A DNA stretch of 64,000 bases from an uncultured Caldilineaceae bacterium (GTDB lineage Bacteria; Chloroflexota; Anaerolineae; Caldilineales; Caldilineaceae). This document shows positions 27,010 to 36,358 of this stretch, piece by piece. The stretch is taken from positions 1,116,001 to 1,180,000 of the forward strand of contig OX638330.1 of NCBI GenBank assembly GCA_951812725.1, in the 5' to 3' direction. Within the stretch, counting starts at the first letter, position 1; the number at the start of each line of letters is the position of its first letter. The notes below the pieces were generated by a model. That model saw nothing but the letters and a program-made list of their open reading frames with translations. It was not told the origin of the DNA and did not search any database. The position numbers were made by a program, and so were the translations under genes.

Positions 27010-27602
27010 TGCGTCCCACCAACAAGATGAATCTGACGCAAACGATCCACGATGAATGAAATGCCCGCATCAGCCCCCAAGACTCTCGCATCTACCGTGA
27101 ATTCCGACTTGCTCTCCGATGCTGGTTTGCTCTTGACTTCCACACGCTACCACTGGAGCTTCAATAACTCAGTCCACTGGGTCTTGTATGAGGACGACAG
27201 TCGCACCAGTCAAGGCCAGGCGCAGCACAACTTGACCATCTTGCTCCGCTTGGCTCTCAAACCCTTTCGCAAAGGGAAGAGCGCCAGGACCGGCATTCCT
27301 GCCAGATGTAAACGAGCCGGTCGGATTACTGACTGTCACCTGAAAGTTTTCCCCAACAAGATGTGTATGCCCAGTACTCAACGCAGGAGTGCCCCATTTC
27401 GGTGCCCTGCGTGTGATAAAATAGCGACCGAAATTCAGACGCCCTGGCCCTGGCAAGTCATGACTCTAGCCCGGGGATTACCTTAAGGTGAACGAGGCCC
27501 GCTGAAGATCAGAGAGTTTCCGAGAACGAAACTGCCCATAGTCGTTCAAAGACGGCGAGGAACTGTATTCGAAGCCTGGCAGAGTAACTGAGAATTTAAT
27601 TT

Positions 27603-27690
27603 GGCGCGACATTTGTAGACATAAACCGTTCCAACCCAAGACGAATGTGCTGCCTCTGAACAAAGCCTCATTCAGCTGTCTGAATCGTGT
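27603..27690. repeat. Diverged decamer unit with ACATTTGTAG in place of TCGAC repeats
   Basis: GGCGCG is followed by ACATTTGTAG and ACATAAACCG (27609-27628). The sequence after it, ACAAAGCCTCATTCAGCTGT at 27660-27679 and then CTGAATCG, is clearly related to the core of the TCGAC units (ACAAGGCCTCGTTAGGCTGC, then CTGAATCGG). Confidence 0.75.
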
Positions 27691-28144
27691 TGCCGCCTGA
27701 TTCGGAAGGGACTTCCCTTTTGAGCGCTCTTCGTGGGCTATTTCGGCGTGAGTCTTACGCTTCCGCTACCCTGTATTTTTTGCATGCAGACCTTAACACT
27801 GTTACACTCGGTATCCAGCAGGCGTTGCTCACCAGACCAATGAGGGCAACGCTTATTCATGTCAGCTTGCTGTGATGCGGACTGCCGAGCAGTTCCTTTT
27901 GCAGTGTGGGCTTGGCCCATTTTCGCTGATTGCTGCGTTTCCCCCGCAAAGATCAGTTGAACTGCACCAGAGCGTGGCTCTTGCTCTGCAGTTTAACTTT
28001 TTACGCCAAGAACTACATTCTAAAGTCGTAGAAGAATCTCTGCCTGTTGCTAACTGCCGGGCCCTGCTGCCAAGCAGAATCCGGTTTTCCATATAAGAGA
28101 CTAAGGTTCAAAAAGTATCCATTCACCCAAAGGAGGAAGACTTC

Positions 28145-29497
28145 ATGACAAGACGAACTCCCAGCCGACGTGACTTTCTACAAACGACAGGCGTAGTTGC
28201 CGGCTCAGTGGCGTTGGCCGCCTGCGCCGCGCCCGCGGCCGCGCCTGCTGCTGACGGGGACGACTCCGCTGCAACAGAACCGCAGACCATCTCCTGGTGG
28301 TACGCTTGGGGCAATCTGGATCCGGCCGTAGAGTCAATCTCGCAGCTCGAAAGCTTCCAGGCGCACGTTGGCGAAAACACGACTCTCGACTATCGCGGCA
28401 GCACCAACAACGAAGCCGTTCTGACCGCACTGGCGGCCGGCGACCCGCCCGACGGCGGTTCAAATATGGACTATCCCGGCCTCTGGGCCCGCGGCGTTTG
28501 TCTGGCCGTCAATGACATGGTCGACTCCAGCGAAATCATCGATCCCGGCAACGTGGTCGATGCCGTCTGGCAAGGCGGGTACTACGGCGCCGATCTGATC
28601 GGCGTTCCCTCGATCGAGTCCTTCCTCTGGTATGGTCTGAACTATAATGCCCAGCATGTTGAAGAAGCCGGCCTCGACCCGGACAACCCGCCGCTGACCT
28701 GGGAAGGCGTCCTCGAATGGCACCAGGAACTCTCCCAATTCGACGACGGCGGCAATGTCCTCCGCATTGGCCTTGACCCGATCGACGCCATGGCCGGCGA
28801 ACCGGACTTCATCGCCACCTCCTACGGCCACACCTGGTGGAACGACGAAGAGCAGACCTTCCACCTGAATCACGAGCTTATGGCCCAGGGTATCCAGACG
28901 CAGTCCGAGTTCTACCGCTTCATCGGACCGGACAACTTCGCCGGGCTGCGATCGGTCGAAGGACAGGGCACCTGGGGCGCAGCCTTTAACGCCGAAGTAC
29001 AGTCGATGATCATCGAAGGCTACTGGCACGCTGGCGAAACCACAATCCAGAAGCCCGAAGTGGCTGTCCATAACCGCGCTACCTGGGCGCCGGTCCCCTC
29101 CTTCCGCGAGGGCGCCAAGGTCATGGCCACCGGCCCCCACATGGTCCAGATCTACAGGGACGGGAAAAACCCAGACGGCATATTCAAGGTCGCCGAGTTC
29201 CTGCACACCAATGAGCCCCTCGACATTATTTTCAATGAAGTTGGCTGGATAATGGGTATCGAGACCTGGCTCCCCACCATCGACCCTGATACATTCCCCG
29301 GTTTGCGCTTCTACATCGACAACATCGAAGAGGTCACCGACTGGATCGTTGGCCGCCGCTCCCCGATTCACTGGTTCGTCAATACGCAGCTCTGGGACCT
29401 GCGCGAGCAGGTCTACCGCGACCTGATCACGCCTGAAGAGGCCGTCGCGGAACTGCAGAAGCGTGCTGAAGACGAGTGGGAAGCCCAAGGGCTCTAG
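28145..29497 (+). CDS. Extracellular solute-binding lipoprotein of a sugar ABC importer
   Basis: 450 aa. The N-terminus has SRRDFLQTTG, a Tat-type twin-arginine motif, followed by a hydrophobic run and the lipobox LAAC, so it is probably exported folded and lipid-anchored outside the membrane. The rest is a family-1 (MalE/UgpB type) binding protein with an Asp/Trp-rich body (ISWWYAWGNLD near residue 50). AAGGAGG lies 8 nt before the ATG. It heads an operon with two permeases and an FG-GAP protein; no ATPase gene is present, so a shared MsmK-like ATPase elsewhere would be needed. Ligand: probably an oligosaccharide or polyol. Confidence 0.93.
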   Translation: MTRRTPSRRDFLQTTGVVAGSVALAACAAPAAAPAADGDDSAATEPQTISWWYAWGNLDPAVESISQLESFQAHVGENTTLDYRGSTNNEAVLTALAAGDPPDGGSNMDYPGLWARGVCLAVNDMVDSSEIIDPGNVVDAVWQGGYYGADLIGVPSIESFLWYGLNYNAQHVEEAGLDPDNPPLTWEGVLEWHQELSQFDDGGNVLRIGLDPIDAMAGEPDFIATSYGHTWWNDEEQTFHLNHELMAQGIQTQSEFYRFIGPDNFAGLRSVEGQGTWGAAFNAEVQSMIIEGYWHAGETTIQKPEVAVHNRATWAPVPSFREGAKVMATGPHMVQIYRDGKNPDGIFKVAEFLHTNEPLDIIFNEVGWIMGIETWLPTIDPDTFPGLRFYIDNIEEVTDWIVGRRSPIHWFVNTQLWDLREQVYRDLITPEEAVAELQKRAEDEWEAQGL

Positions 29498-29566
29498 CGA
29501 CTACTATCCAGCGGCCAGTGTCTCACGGCCTGGCCGCTGGACATTCTGGAAAGTGAAGGATCTCCT

Positions 29567-30484
29567 ATGGCTGCAAGCACACAAAAGGTCAGCCGCTACA
29601 CGCCTCAGGAATGGCGCAATCTTCGCCTTGGACTGATCTTCGTCTCGCCTTGGGCCCTGGGCTTTCTCATCTTTACTATCTATCCCCTCTTGTCTTCGCT
29701 CTACTACAGTCTGACCCGTTACGACCTGCTGCGCCCGCCGGTCTTCTTGGGCGTTAAGAACTACGCCACCCTCTTCTTCGATGATCCCCATTTCTGGAAC
29801 GTGATGTATAACACGCTCTACTATGTTGGGGTGAGTGTCCCATTCGGCGTCGCCGTGGCCTTCTTGATCGCCAATCTGTTGAACTCCGATGTCGTGGGCC
29901 GTTCGTTCTTCCGCGGCGTGATCTACGTCCCGTCCATCGTTCCCGCAGTGGCATCGGCCATGGTGTGGCAGTTCCTGATGAATGTTCAGTATGGCGCCAT
30001 CAACGGTATACTCCGCTACTTTGGCCTGCCCATCATCCCATTTCTCTCTAATCCGGGCTGGGCCAAACCGTCGCTGATTCTGGTCGCCATTTGGGCACAG
30101 GGGGCCGCCGTAGTCATATTTCTTGCTGCGCTGCAGGATGTCCCTCGCTCCCTATACGAGGCCGCAACAGTTGACGGCGCAAATCTGTGGCATAGATTCC
30201 GCAACGTCACCGTTCCCCTGACGTCCCCAATCATTCTCTTCAATCTGATAATGGGCCTGATCGTCGCCTTCCAGGAATTTACCGTTCCCTGGCTGCTTAC
30301 CGAGGGCGGCCCCATGAACTCTACCGAGTTCTACCTTGTTCACCTCTATCGCAATGCATTCGAATACTTGAGGATGGGGAAGGCTTCGGCACTGGCCTGG
30401 ATTCTCTTCCTGATCATCGTTTCCTTTACAGTCGTCATTTTCAGGTCCTCTGCCAGGTGGGTCTACTACGGAGGTGACAAATGA
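29567..30484 (+). CDS. Sugar ABC transporter permease, MalF/UgpA type
   Basis: 305 aa with six membrane spans. The N-terminus (GLIFVSPWALGFLIFTIYPL) is the family's first span and the EAA loop is seen as LYEAATVDGANLWHRFRNVTVP near residue 200, which docks the ATPase. AAGGATCTCCT-type ribosome site upstream. The last four bases overlap the next permease gene as ATGA, so the two are translationally coupled. Confidence 0.95.
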   Translation: MAASTQKVSRYTPQEWRNLRLGLIFVSPWALGFLIFTIYPLLSSLYYSLTRYDLLRPPVFLGVKNYATLFFDDPHFWNVMYNTLYYVGVSVPFGVAVAFLIANLLNSDVVGRSFFRGVIYVPSIVPAVASAMVWQFLMNVQYGAINGILRYFGLPIIPFLSNPGWAKPSLILVAIWAQGAAVVIFLAALQDVPRSLYEAATVDGANLWHRFRNVTVPLTSPIILFNLIMGLIVAFQEFTVPWLLTEGGPMNSTEFYLVHLYRNAFEYLRMGKASALAWILFLIIVSFTVVIFRSSARWVYYGGDK

Positions 30485-31395
30485 CCTCAATCGCCTCCGA
30501 AAGCAGAACCGCACCCGCGCCCAAATATCACTATGACACCGGCAGAAGGTGGCAGACCTTTCTGCTCGAATTCGCCAAGTACGCTATTCTCATTCCGCTT
30601 ACAATTAGCTTTGCCTTCCCTCTCTACTGGATGATCAGTTCCGCGCTCAAGGTGGACTCCCAAGTCTTTACCGTGCCGCCCATCCTGCTGCCCTACCCAA
30701 TTCACCCCGAGAACTTTGTAAAAGGCTGGCAAATCCTGCCTTTTACGCGCTACGCCGTCAACTCGGTTGTATTCTATACGGTCCCCGCAGTCGTGTTTAC
30801 GGTCCTATCCTCGACAATCGTTGCCTACGGATTCTCCCGCCTTCGCTGGCCGGGACGAGATACTATGTTTTGGCTGGTCGTAATGACAATGATGCTGCCC
30901 TGGGCCGTTACCATGGTGCCGCTCTTCATCACCTTCAAGTGGCTCGGATGGCTCGACACCTACCGCCCGCTCGTCGTGCCCGCACTCTTCAGCCATCCCT
31001 ACATCGTATTCCTGCTTCGCCAGTTCTTCATGACCCTTCCAGAAGAACTCTCTGACGCCGCCCGCATCGACGGAGCCAGCGAGTTTGGCATCCTCTTCCG
31101 CATCATCCTGCCGTTGACCAAGCCTGCCCTGGCCGTGGTCGCGCTCTTCCGATTCCTTTGGGCCTGGAACGACTATCTCGGTCCCCTTATCTACCTCCGA
31201 GACGAGAATCGCTACCCGCTCGCCCTCGGAATCGAGCAGCTTTCACGTCGGGCCAACGACATAGGCAATTTCAGCAATGGCATCCCCTACCTGATGGCCG
31301 TTAGCACGCTCGTCGCACTCCCAATCATCGTAACTTTCTTTTTCGCCCAGCGAACCTTTATCGAAGGTATCTCAGTAACAGGGCTGAAGGGTTAG
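30481..31395 (+). CDS. Sugar ABC transporter permease, MalG/UgpE type
   Basis: 304 aa with six membrane spans. The first span follows a cytoplasmic tail of about 35 residues (YAILIPLTISFAFPLYWM). The EAA loop is LSDAARIDGASEFGILFRII near residue 195. The end FFFAQRTFIEGISVTGLKG is the typical MalG-type C-terminus. It pairs with the upstream MalF-like permease in the membrane channel. The next gene begins 19 bp downstream. Confidence 0.95.
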   Translation: MTSIASESRTAPAPKYHYDTGRRWQTFLLEFAKYAILIPLTISFAFPLYWMISSALKVDSQVFTVPPILLPYPIHPENFVKGWQILPFTRYAVNSVVFYTVPAVVFTVLSSTIVAYGFSRLRWPGRDTMFWLVVMTMMLPWAVTMVPLFITFKWLGWLDTYRPLVVPALFSHPYIVFLLRQFFMTLPEELSDAARIDGASEFGILFRIILPLTKPALAVVALFRFLWAWNDYLGPLIYLRDENRYPLALGIEQLSRRANDIGNFSNGIPYLMAVSTLVALPIIVTFFFAQRTFIEGISVTGLKG

Positions 31396-31414
31396 GAAGC
31401 AAGAGCGGCCGATA

Positions 31415-33190
31415 ATGCGCACTTTCTTCCCCACCCTTCTCATCGGGGCACTACTCCTATCCAGCTGTTCGGCAGGCCTCGCCTACGAAGGCCTGCCCGG
31501 CTCGTCTCCCCCGTTTCAGAGTCCTGTCCGGCTCCAAATCGACGCACATCCCTTGATTTCCAGCCCTGCCGGCCGCGCCCAGACCGGCGCGCAATCACGA
31601 CCCTGCACCGGCAGCTTCGTCGAACACGAACTCCCTCACATAACCGGCACGGCCTTCGAACGCGTCACCTACTTCGCCAGCAACGGCGCCGGCCTCGCCG
31701 TCGGCGACCTCGACAACGACGGCGACGAAGACTTCGTCCTCGCCAACCTGCTCGGTCCCAACCAGGTTTTCTGGAACGAGGGCAACTGGCAGTTCCGCCC
31801 GCAGCTCCTGCTCGACGGCAGCCTGCGCGGGCTCGCGCTTGTCGATGTAGACGGAGACGGTTGGCTCGACATTACCGCCACCAGCCGCTCAGGCATCTTC
31901 CTTTACTGGCGCAACACAGGCGGCGAGGACAGTACAACGCCCTTCACCAGCGAACAGGAGCCGGGACGCCTACAGGGTGTCAACGGCTTCGCTTACTCGC
32001 AGCAGTGGGGCGACCTGGACGCTGACGGCGACCTCGACCTTGTCACCGCATCCTATGACGCCTCACTCGAAAAACAGATAGGCCGTCGCGCCCTGGATGC
32101 AACAGACCAGAACGGTGTATTTGTCTACAAAAACAACAACGGAAGCTTCGCGCCCACCCGCCTCGCTTCACGCGCGCAGGGGCTGGCGCTCCACCTCCAG
32201 GATCTGAACGGCGACCGCCGCCCCGACATTCTCGTTGGCAACGACTTCGACGTGCGCGATATCGCCTTCCTCGGCCAGCGCAATGGCGGCTGGCTCGCGA
32301 CCGAACCCTTCGCCACAACCACCTTCAGCACCATGAGCTTCGACAGCGGCGACCTCGACAACGACGGCCGCTGGGAGCTGTTCGCCGCCGATATGCACCC
32401 GTACTCCGAAGAGCCCGAGATCATGAGCCAGTGGCTGCCCGTTATGGAGACCATGCCTCCGCCCAGCCCTGAAGACGGCCCCCAGGTAATGGCAAACGTC
32501 CTCCAGGAACGACAAGGCGACGCATGGTCGGACCAGGCCGAAAACTGGCGCATCCCCTACAGCGGCTGGAGCTGGTCCGCCCAATTCGGCGACCTGGATC
32601 AGGACGGCCTGCTCGACCTCTACGTCGTCAACGGCATGACCGCCATGGAGATCTTCCGCCATCTGCCTGGCGATGAGCTCGTCGAGGAAAACCAGGTCTA
32701 CCGCAACGACGGAGCCAATCGGTTCGCTCCCGCCCCTGAGTGGAAACTGAACAGCACCGCCGGCGGCCGCGGCATGAGCATGGCCGACTTTGACGGCGAC
32801 GGCGACCTTGACGTGCTCATCAACAACCTGCGCTCCCCGTCCCAAATGTTCGAGAACCAGTTGTGCAGCGGCAAGTCCCTCCTGGTCGATCTGCGCCATC
32901 CCGGCAGCGGCAACACACGCGCCCTGGGCGCCGAGTTGCTTCTCCACACGTCAAGTGGCATCCTCCGCCGCACCGTGCAAGCAGCGGGCGGCTACCTGTC
33001 AGGCCGCAGCGCCCGTCAGCACTTTGGAATGCCACCTGAAAGTAGTATCATCGCCTTGGAAGTGCGCTGGCCGGACCGCGTCGTCACGCTGATAGACGTG
33101 CAACTGCTTCAACCGAACAGCCTACTGACAATCACCCGCCGCACAGCTGAAACCGAGCCAACCGCCCCAAGCGACGCCGGTCCAACCTGA
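31415..33190 (+). CDS. FG-GAP/VCBS repeat lipoprotein with ASPIC/UnbV C-terminus (CRTAC1-like)
   Basis: 591 aa. The signal peptide has the lipobox LLSSC at residues 14-18, so it is a surface lipoprotein. Seven or so Ca-binding loops of the DxDxDGxxD type follow, e.g. DLDNDGDEDFVLAN, DVDGDGWLDITA, DLDADGDLDLVTA, DLDQDGLLDLYVVNG and DFDGDGDLDVLINN, giving an integrin-like beta-propeller. The last 100 residues (RALGAELLLHTSSG, YLSGRSARQHFGM) are the ASPIC/UnbV domain. Position 19 bp after the permease makes it part of the sugar importer operon; a polysaccharide- or host-binding surface role is plausible. Confidence 0.92.
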   Translation: MRTFFPTLLIGALLLSSCSAGLAYEGLPGSSPPFQSPVRLQIDAHPLISSPAGRAQTGAQSRPCTGSFVEHELPHITGTAFERVTYFASNGAGLAVGDLDNDGDEDFVLANLLGPNQVFWNEGNWQFRPQLLLDGSLRGLALVDVDGDGWLDITATSRSGIFLYWRNTGGEDSTTPFTSEQEPGRLQGVNGFAYSQQWGDLDADGDLDLVTASYDASLEKQIGRRALDATDQNGVFVYKNNNGSFAPTRLASRAQGLALHLQDLNGDRRPDILVGNDFDVRDIAFLGQRNGGWLATEPFATTTFSTMSFDSGDLDNDGRWELFAADMHPYSEEPEIMSQWLPVMETMPPPSPEDGPQVMANVLQERQGDAWSDQAENWRIPYSGWSWSAQFGDLDQDGLLDLYVVNGMTAMEIFRHLPGDELVEENQVYRNDGANRFAPAPEWKLNSTAGGRGMSMADFDGDGDLDVLINNLRSPSQMFENQLCSGKSLLVDLRHPGSGNTRALGAELLLHTSSGILRRTVQAAGGYLSGRSARQHFGMPPESSIIALEVRWPDRVVTLIDVQLLQPNSLLTITRRTAETEPTAPSDAGPT

Positions 33191-33222
33191 GCGGTCTACG
33201 ACCTTCACCTTTCCCCAACGTA

Positions 33223-34674
33223 ATGGACCAATCCCTGAACAATCCTTCTTACGAGCACAAATGGCAGATTCTGGCTGCCTTGGCAGGCGTCATCCTGATG
33301 GCTTCGCTTGTCTTCAGCTCTGCCGCCGTCGTCTTGCCCGCCATCGTGCGCGAATTCAATATTGATTTTGACGTCGGTCAGTGGGTGCTCCTTTCCTACA
33401 CCCTTGCCCAGACATCGATCATGCCCATGGTGGGGCGGCTGGGAGATATGGTCGGCAAGCGACCCGTATTCCTGGGCGGCACTATCGCCTTCATGGTCAC
33501 GTCAATCCTCCCCGGACTCGCGCCCACCATCGAGCTGCTGCTTTTCTTTCGCGTGCTGCAAGCCGTGAGCGCGGCGTTCGCCATCACCCTGAACTACGGC
33601 ATTGTCATCGAAAATTTTCCTTCTTCCGAGCGCGGCAAAGCACTCGGCGCCTTCGGCGCGATATTTGCGGCTGGAAGCATCGTCGGACCTATGCTCGCCG
33701 GAGCCCTCTTGGAAACACTATCGTGGCGTTGGATCTTCTTTGTAGGCCAGCCTTTGAGCGCGATCAGCCTGGTTTTGGCCTGGCGCTATCTGCCTAAGAC
33801 TCGCCCCGCCGGCCGGGAGAGTTTCGACTGGACCGGCTCCTTCTTCCTTTTTGCGGGGCTTCTGGCACTTATGCTGTACCTGACTTTTGGCGACCGAATT
33901 GGATTCCGTGCTCCCGTCATGCTGGGGCTGTTCGCCGTCTCTATACTCTCGATCTGGCAGTTTGTGCGCAATGAGGCACGCGTGCAGGATCCGCTTGTCG
34001 ACCTTTCGCTGTTCCGGAACGCTCAGTTCAGCGTCAACTTGGCCATTCGGATCATTACAAATGTTGCAATGGGTGGTCTGTGGTTCTTGTTTCCATTCTA
34101 TCTGGGCAATATCTTGCAGATTGAGCCTTTGCTTGCCGGCATGCTCCTGACAACTTTCTGGATCTGGTTCGGTGTGGCCGTGTTGGTTTCTGGTACCCTG
34201 TCCGATCGGTTCGGCGTTCGACTGATCACAGGCGTGGGCTTGGCAATCCTGGCCTTCGGCTGCTATACCGTCAGCACACTCAGCGCCGCCAGTTCAGCTG
34301 CGGATTTCGTTTTGCGGGTCGCGCCGGTTGCCCTGGGCTTTGGGATCTCACATTCGCCTACAAACAGCGCAGTCATGAGTTCTGTCCCCCGCGCAAGACT
34401 GGGCATCGCAAGCGGGACCAACACGATCGGGCGCTTCTTAGGACGTACCGCAGGCGTGGCCGCACTGGGCGCCGTGTGGGCCAGCCGCGTCAACGCCTAT
34501 GCCGGGCCCGAACTCAGCGGCGCAGTGACGGAGGCAGCAGCCGCGCCCCAGATCGCGGCACTGCAAGATGTTGCCTACGCGGCCATGGCCCTGGTCGCCT
34601 TCACCCTGGCGTTGATTGCCTGGGAAACTCTCCACTCGCGTTCGGCCGCGCGGCCGGAACCGGTTTCTTCGTAG
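33223..34674 (+). CDS. MFS exporter, DHA2 (EmrB/QacA) type, copy 1
   Basis: 483 aa with about 14 membrane spans. Motif A is seen as VGRLGDMVGKRPVF near residue 66, and motif C-like GAIFAAGSIVGPMLAGALL near 150. DHA2 transporters are proton-driven drug or metabolite exporters. The start is the ATG at 33223 (MDQSLNN). First of three tandem paralogues; it is the most divergent of them. The following 232 bp contain no recognisable gene. Confidence 0.93.
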   Translation: MDQSLNNPSYEHKWQILAALAGVILMASLVFSSAAVVLPAIVREFNIDFDVGQWVLLSYTLAQTSIMPMVGRLGDMVGKRPVFLGGTIAFMVTSILPGLAPTIELLLFFRVLQAVSAAFAITLNYGIVIENFPSSERGKALGAFGAIFAAGSIVGPMLAGALLETLSWRWIFFVGQPLSAISLVLAWRYLPKTRPAGRESFDWTGSFFLFAGLLALMLYLTFGDRIGFRAPVMLGLFAVSILSIWQFVRNEARVQDPLVDLSLFRNAQFSVNLAIRIITNVAMGGLWFLFPFYLGNILQIEPLLAGMLLTTFWIWFGVAVLVSGTLSDRFGVRLITGVGLAILAFGCYTVSTLSAASSAADFVLRVAPVALGFGISHSPTNSAVMSSVPRARLGIASGTNTIGRFLGRTAGVAALGAVWASRVNAYAGPELSGAVTEAAAAPQIAALQDVAYAAMALVAFTLALIAWETLHSRSAARPEPVSS

Positions 34675-34906
34675 CCGGCACGGTACCGCCGCAGCGAGGG
34701 TCAACATTACTGCCTATCTGAGGGAAGCAGAATCCACCTTCCGGAAATCTGCTGGCCGGACAGGTCACTTTCTGTCACCGTTGGCAATTGTGTCCCATCA
34801 GACTGCTGTTTGACCATATCTCGAGGACCTTCCTATGATCCTTGGCACTCTTGAGGCCAATCTGCCTCCTCCGTCTCGTGCGGCGCCAATATCGTTTTCC
34901 TAATCC

Positions 34907-36358
34907 ATGACCCATCTCTCTGATGTCCTGTCAACAAGGCAAAGATGGCTCATCTTTGCCGCCATCTGCAGCGGCATCTTCCTGGACTCGCAAGAGGGCA
35001 GCATTGTTGTTGTCATACTGCCAGCCCTGGTAAACGAGCTTCAGGTCGACTTCACACTTGTTCAGTGGGTCGTTCTCTCCTTTACACTGACAAAAACAGC
35101 CATTATCCTGAGCGTGGGAAGACTGGGCGATATGGTTGGCAAGAGGCCTGTTTTCCTTGCCGGCACTGTGGCCTTCTTGATCGGTTCAATCCTCTCCGGT
35201 CTGGCGCCAAATATCGAGCTTCTCCTCCTGTTTCGCGTCATCCAGGCAATAGGCGGAACCTTTGCCACCGCCCTCAGCATGGGCATTGTGACCGAAATCT
35301 TTCCTGCTTCCGAACGAGGCAAGGCCCTCGGCCTGTTCAGCGCCGCCGTCTCATTAGGCGGCATCGCCGGACCTTTCTTGGGCGGGATGCTGCTGGAATT
35401 CCTGTCTTGGCGCTGGATATTCTTTGTCGGCTTTCCCTTCAGTATCGTCAGTTTCTTTCTTGCTTGGCGCTTCATGCCAGGCGCCAGCCCCGGCGGCAGA
35501 CAACGCTTCGATTGGACCGGATCGCTTCTTCTGGCTTCCTTTCTTCTGACGTTCATACTTTTCCTGACCTTCGGACCCCGTTTCGGATACCGCTCTACCG
35601 CCATGTTGGGCCTGTTCGGCGTCTCACTGCTCGCCCTGGCTCTGTTTATTAACACCGAACGTCGCCTGAAGGATCCGCTCCTCGATCTGTCGATTTTCAG
35701 AAACGCACAGTTCAGCCTTAACCTCTCGATGCGCTTCGTCGGCTTCATTGTAATCGGAGGCGTTTACCTTCTGCTGCCCTTCTACCTGACGAACCTGCTC
35801 CAACTGGAACCCGTGGTCGTGGGCCTGCTCTTGACAACAACCTGGATCTCCTTTGGTGTTGCCTCCCCGTTCGCAGGCACGCTGTCCGACCGCTTTGGTT
35901 ACCGTCGCATCGCCGGCGCCGGACTGATTTTAATGGCGTTCGGCTGTTACACAGTGAGCACGCTCAGCCTCGAAACGTCGATTTGTGGCTACGTCTTGCG
36001 TGTGGCCACCTTGGGTCTTGGCATGGGACTATTTCAATCCCCGAATAACAGTGCTGTCATGGGCTCTGTTCCCCGCGAACGTCTTGGTGTCGTTAGCGGC
36101 GTCAACGTCATCGGCCGCACTCTTGGACGTACTTCTGGAATCGCTGCCTTGGGGGCCCTCTGGGCAAGCCGTGTGATGGCGCATTCCGGACCGGACTATA
36201 TTGGCAGTGTTACCGAAGCTGCTGCAGTAGCCCAGATCGCCGCACTGCGTGAGGTCTCCTACACTGCGCTCGCAATTATCGCCGTCGCCCTGATTCTGAG
36301 TGCGTGGGGAATTCTGGAGGCCCGGGCGCCGCTCCGAAGGGTACAGGGTGGAACTTGA
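34907..36358 (+). CDS. MFS exporter, DHA2 (EmrB/QacA) type, copy 2
   Basis: 483 aa, same length and layout as the neighbours. Motif A VGRLGDMVGKRPVF near residue 66; IAGPFLGGMLLEFLSWRWIFF near 155 is the antiporter motif region. The late segment NNSAVMGSVPRERLGVVSG matches copy 3 exactly over this stretch and copy 1 only in part. Probably derived with copy 3 from a recent duplication. Confidence 0.93.
   Translation: MTHLSDVLSTRQRWLIFAAICSGIFLDSQEGSIVVVILPALVNELQVDFTLVQWVVLSFTLTKTAIILSVGRLGDMVGKRPVFLAGTVAFLIGSILSGLAPNIELLLLFRVIQAIGGTFATALSMGIVTEIFPASERGKALGLFSAAVSLGGIAGPFLGGMLLEFLSWRWIFFVGFPFSIVSFFLAWRFMPGASPGGRQRFDWTGSLLLASFLLTFILFLTFGPRFGYRSTAMLGLFGVSLLALALFINTERRLKDPLLDLSIFRNAQFSLNLSMRFVGFIVIGGVYLLLPFYLTNLLQLEPVVVGLLLTTTWISFGVASPFAGTLSDRFGYRRIAGAGLILMAFGCYTVSTLSLETSICGYVLRVATLGLGMGLFQSPNNSAVMGSVPRERLGVVSGVNVIGRTLGRTSGIAALGALWASRVMAHSGPDYIGSVTEAAAVAQIAALREVSYTALAIIAVALILSAWGILEARAPLRRVQGGT

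Larger units (their letters stand above)
24426..28144. other. Repeat-rich island with no convincing protein gene
   Basis: About 3.7 kb in an otherwise dense genome. It holds a hairpin-rich dispersed element with a 47-bp direct repeat (24690-24952), 7-bp tandem repeats (24861-24895), a cluster of roughly 103-bp cores plus TCGAC decamers (25420-25935), an ACAT-type decamer array (26172-26221), a 139-bp tandem array (26431-27009) and diverged copies of a larger unit at about 25.06-25.39, 25.94-26.14 and 27.29-27.58 kb. Reading frames are short and repeat lengths are not multiples of three. The last 450 bp before the ABC operon (27690-28144) show no repeats and should carry its promoter. Confidence 0.75.

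Noticed and set aside
26396..27091. Minus-strand frames in the 139-bp array
   Set aside because: 139 is not a multiple of three, so the same sequence falls in different frames in successive copies.
28460..29488. 342-aa minus-strand open frame
   Set aside because: Antisense to the solute-binding protein; no ribosome site or domain.
32168..32947. 259-aa minus-strand open frame
   Set aside because: Antisense to the FG-GAP gene, whose Asp-rich loops create Val/Ala-rich shadows.
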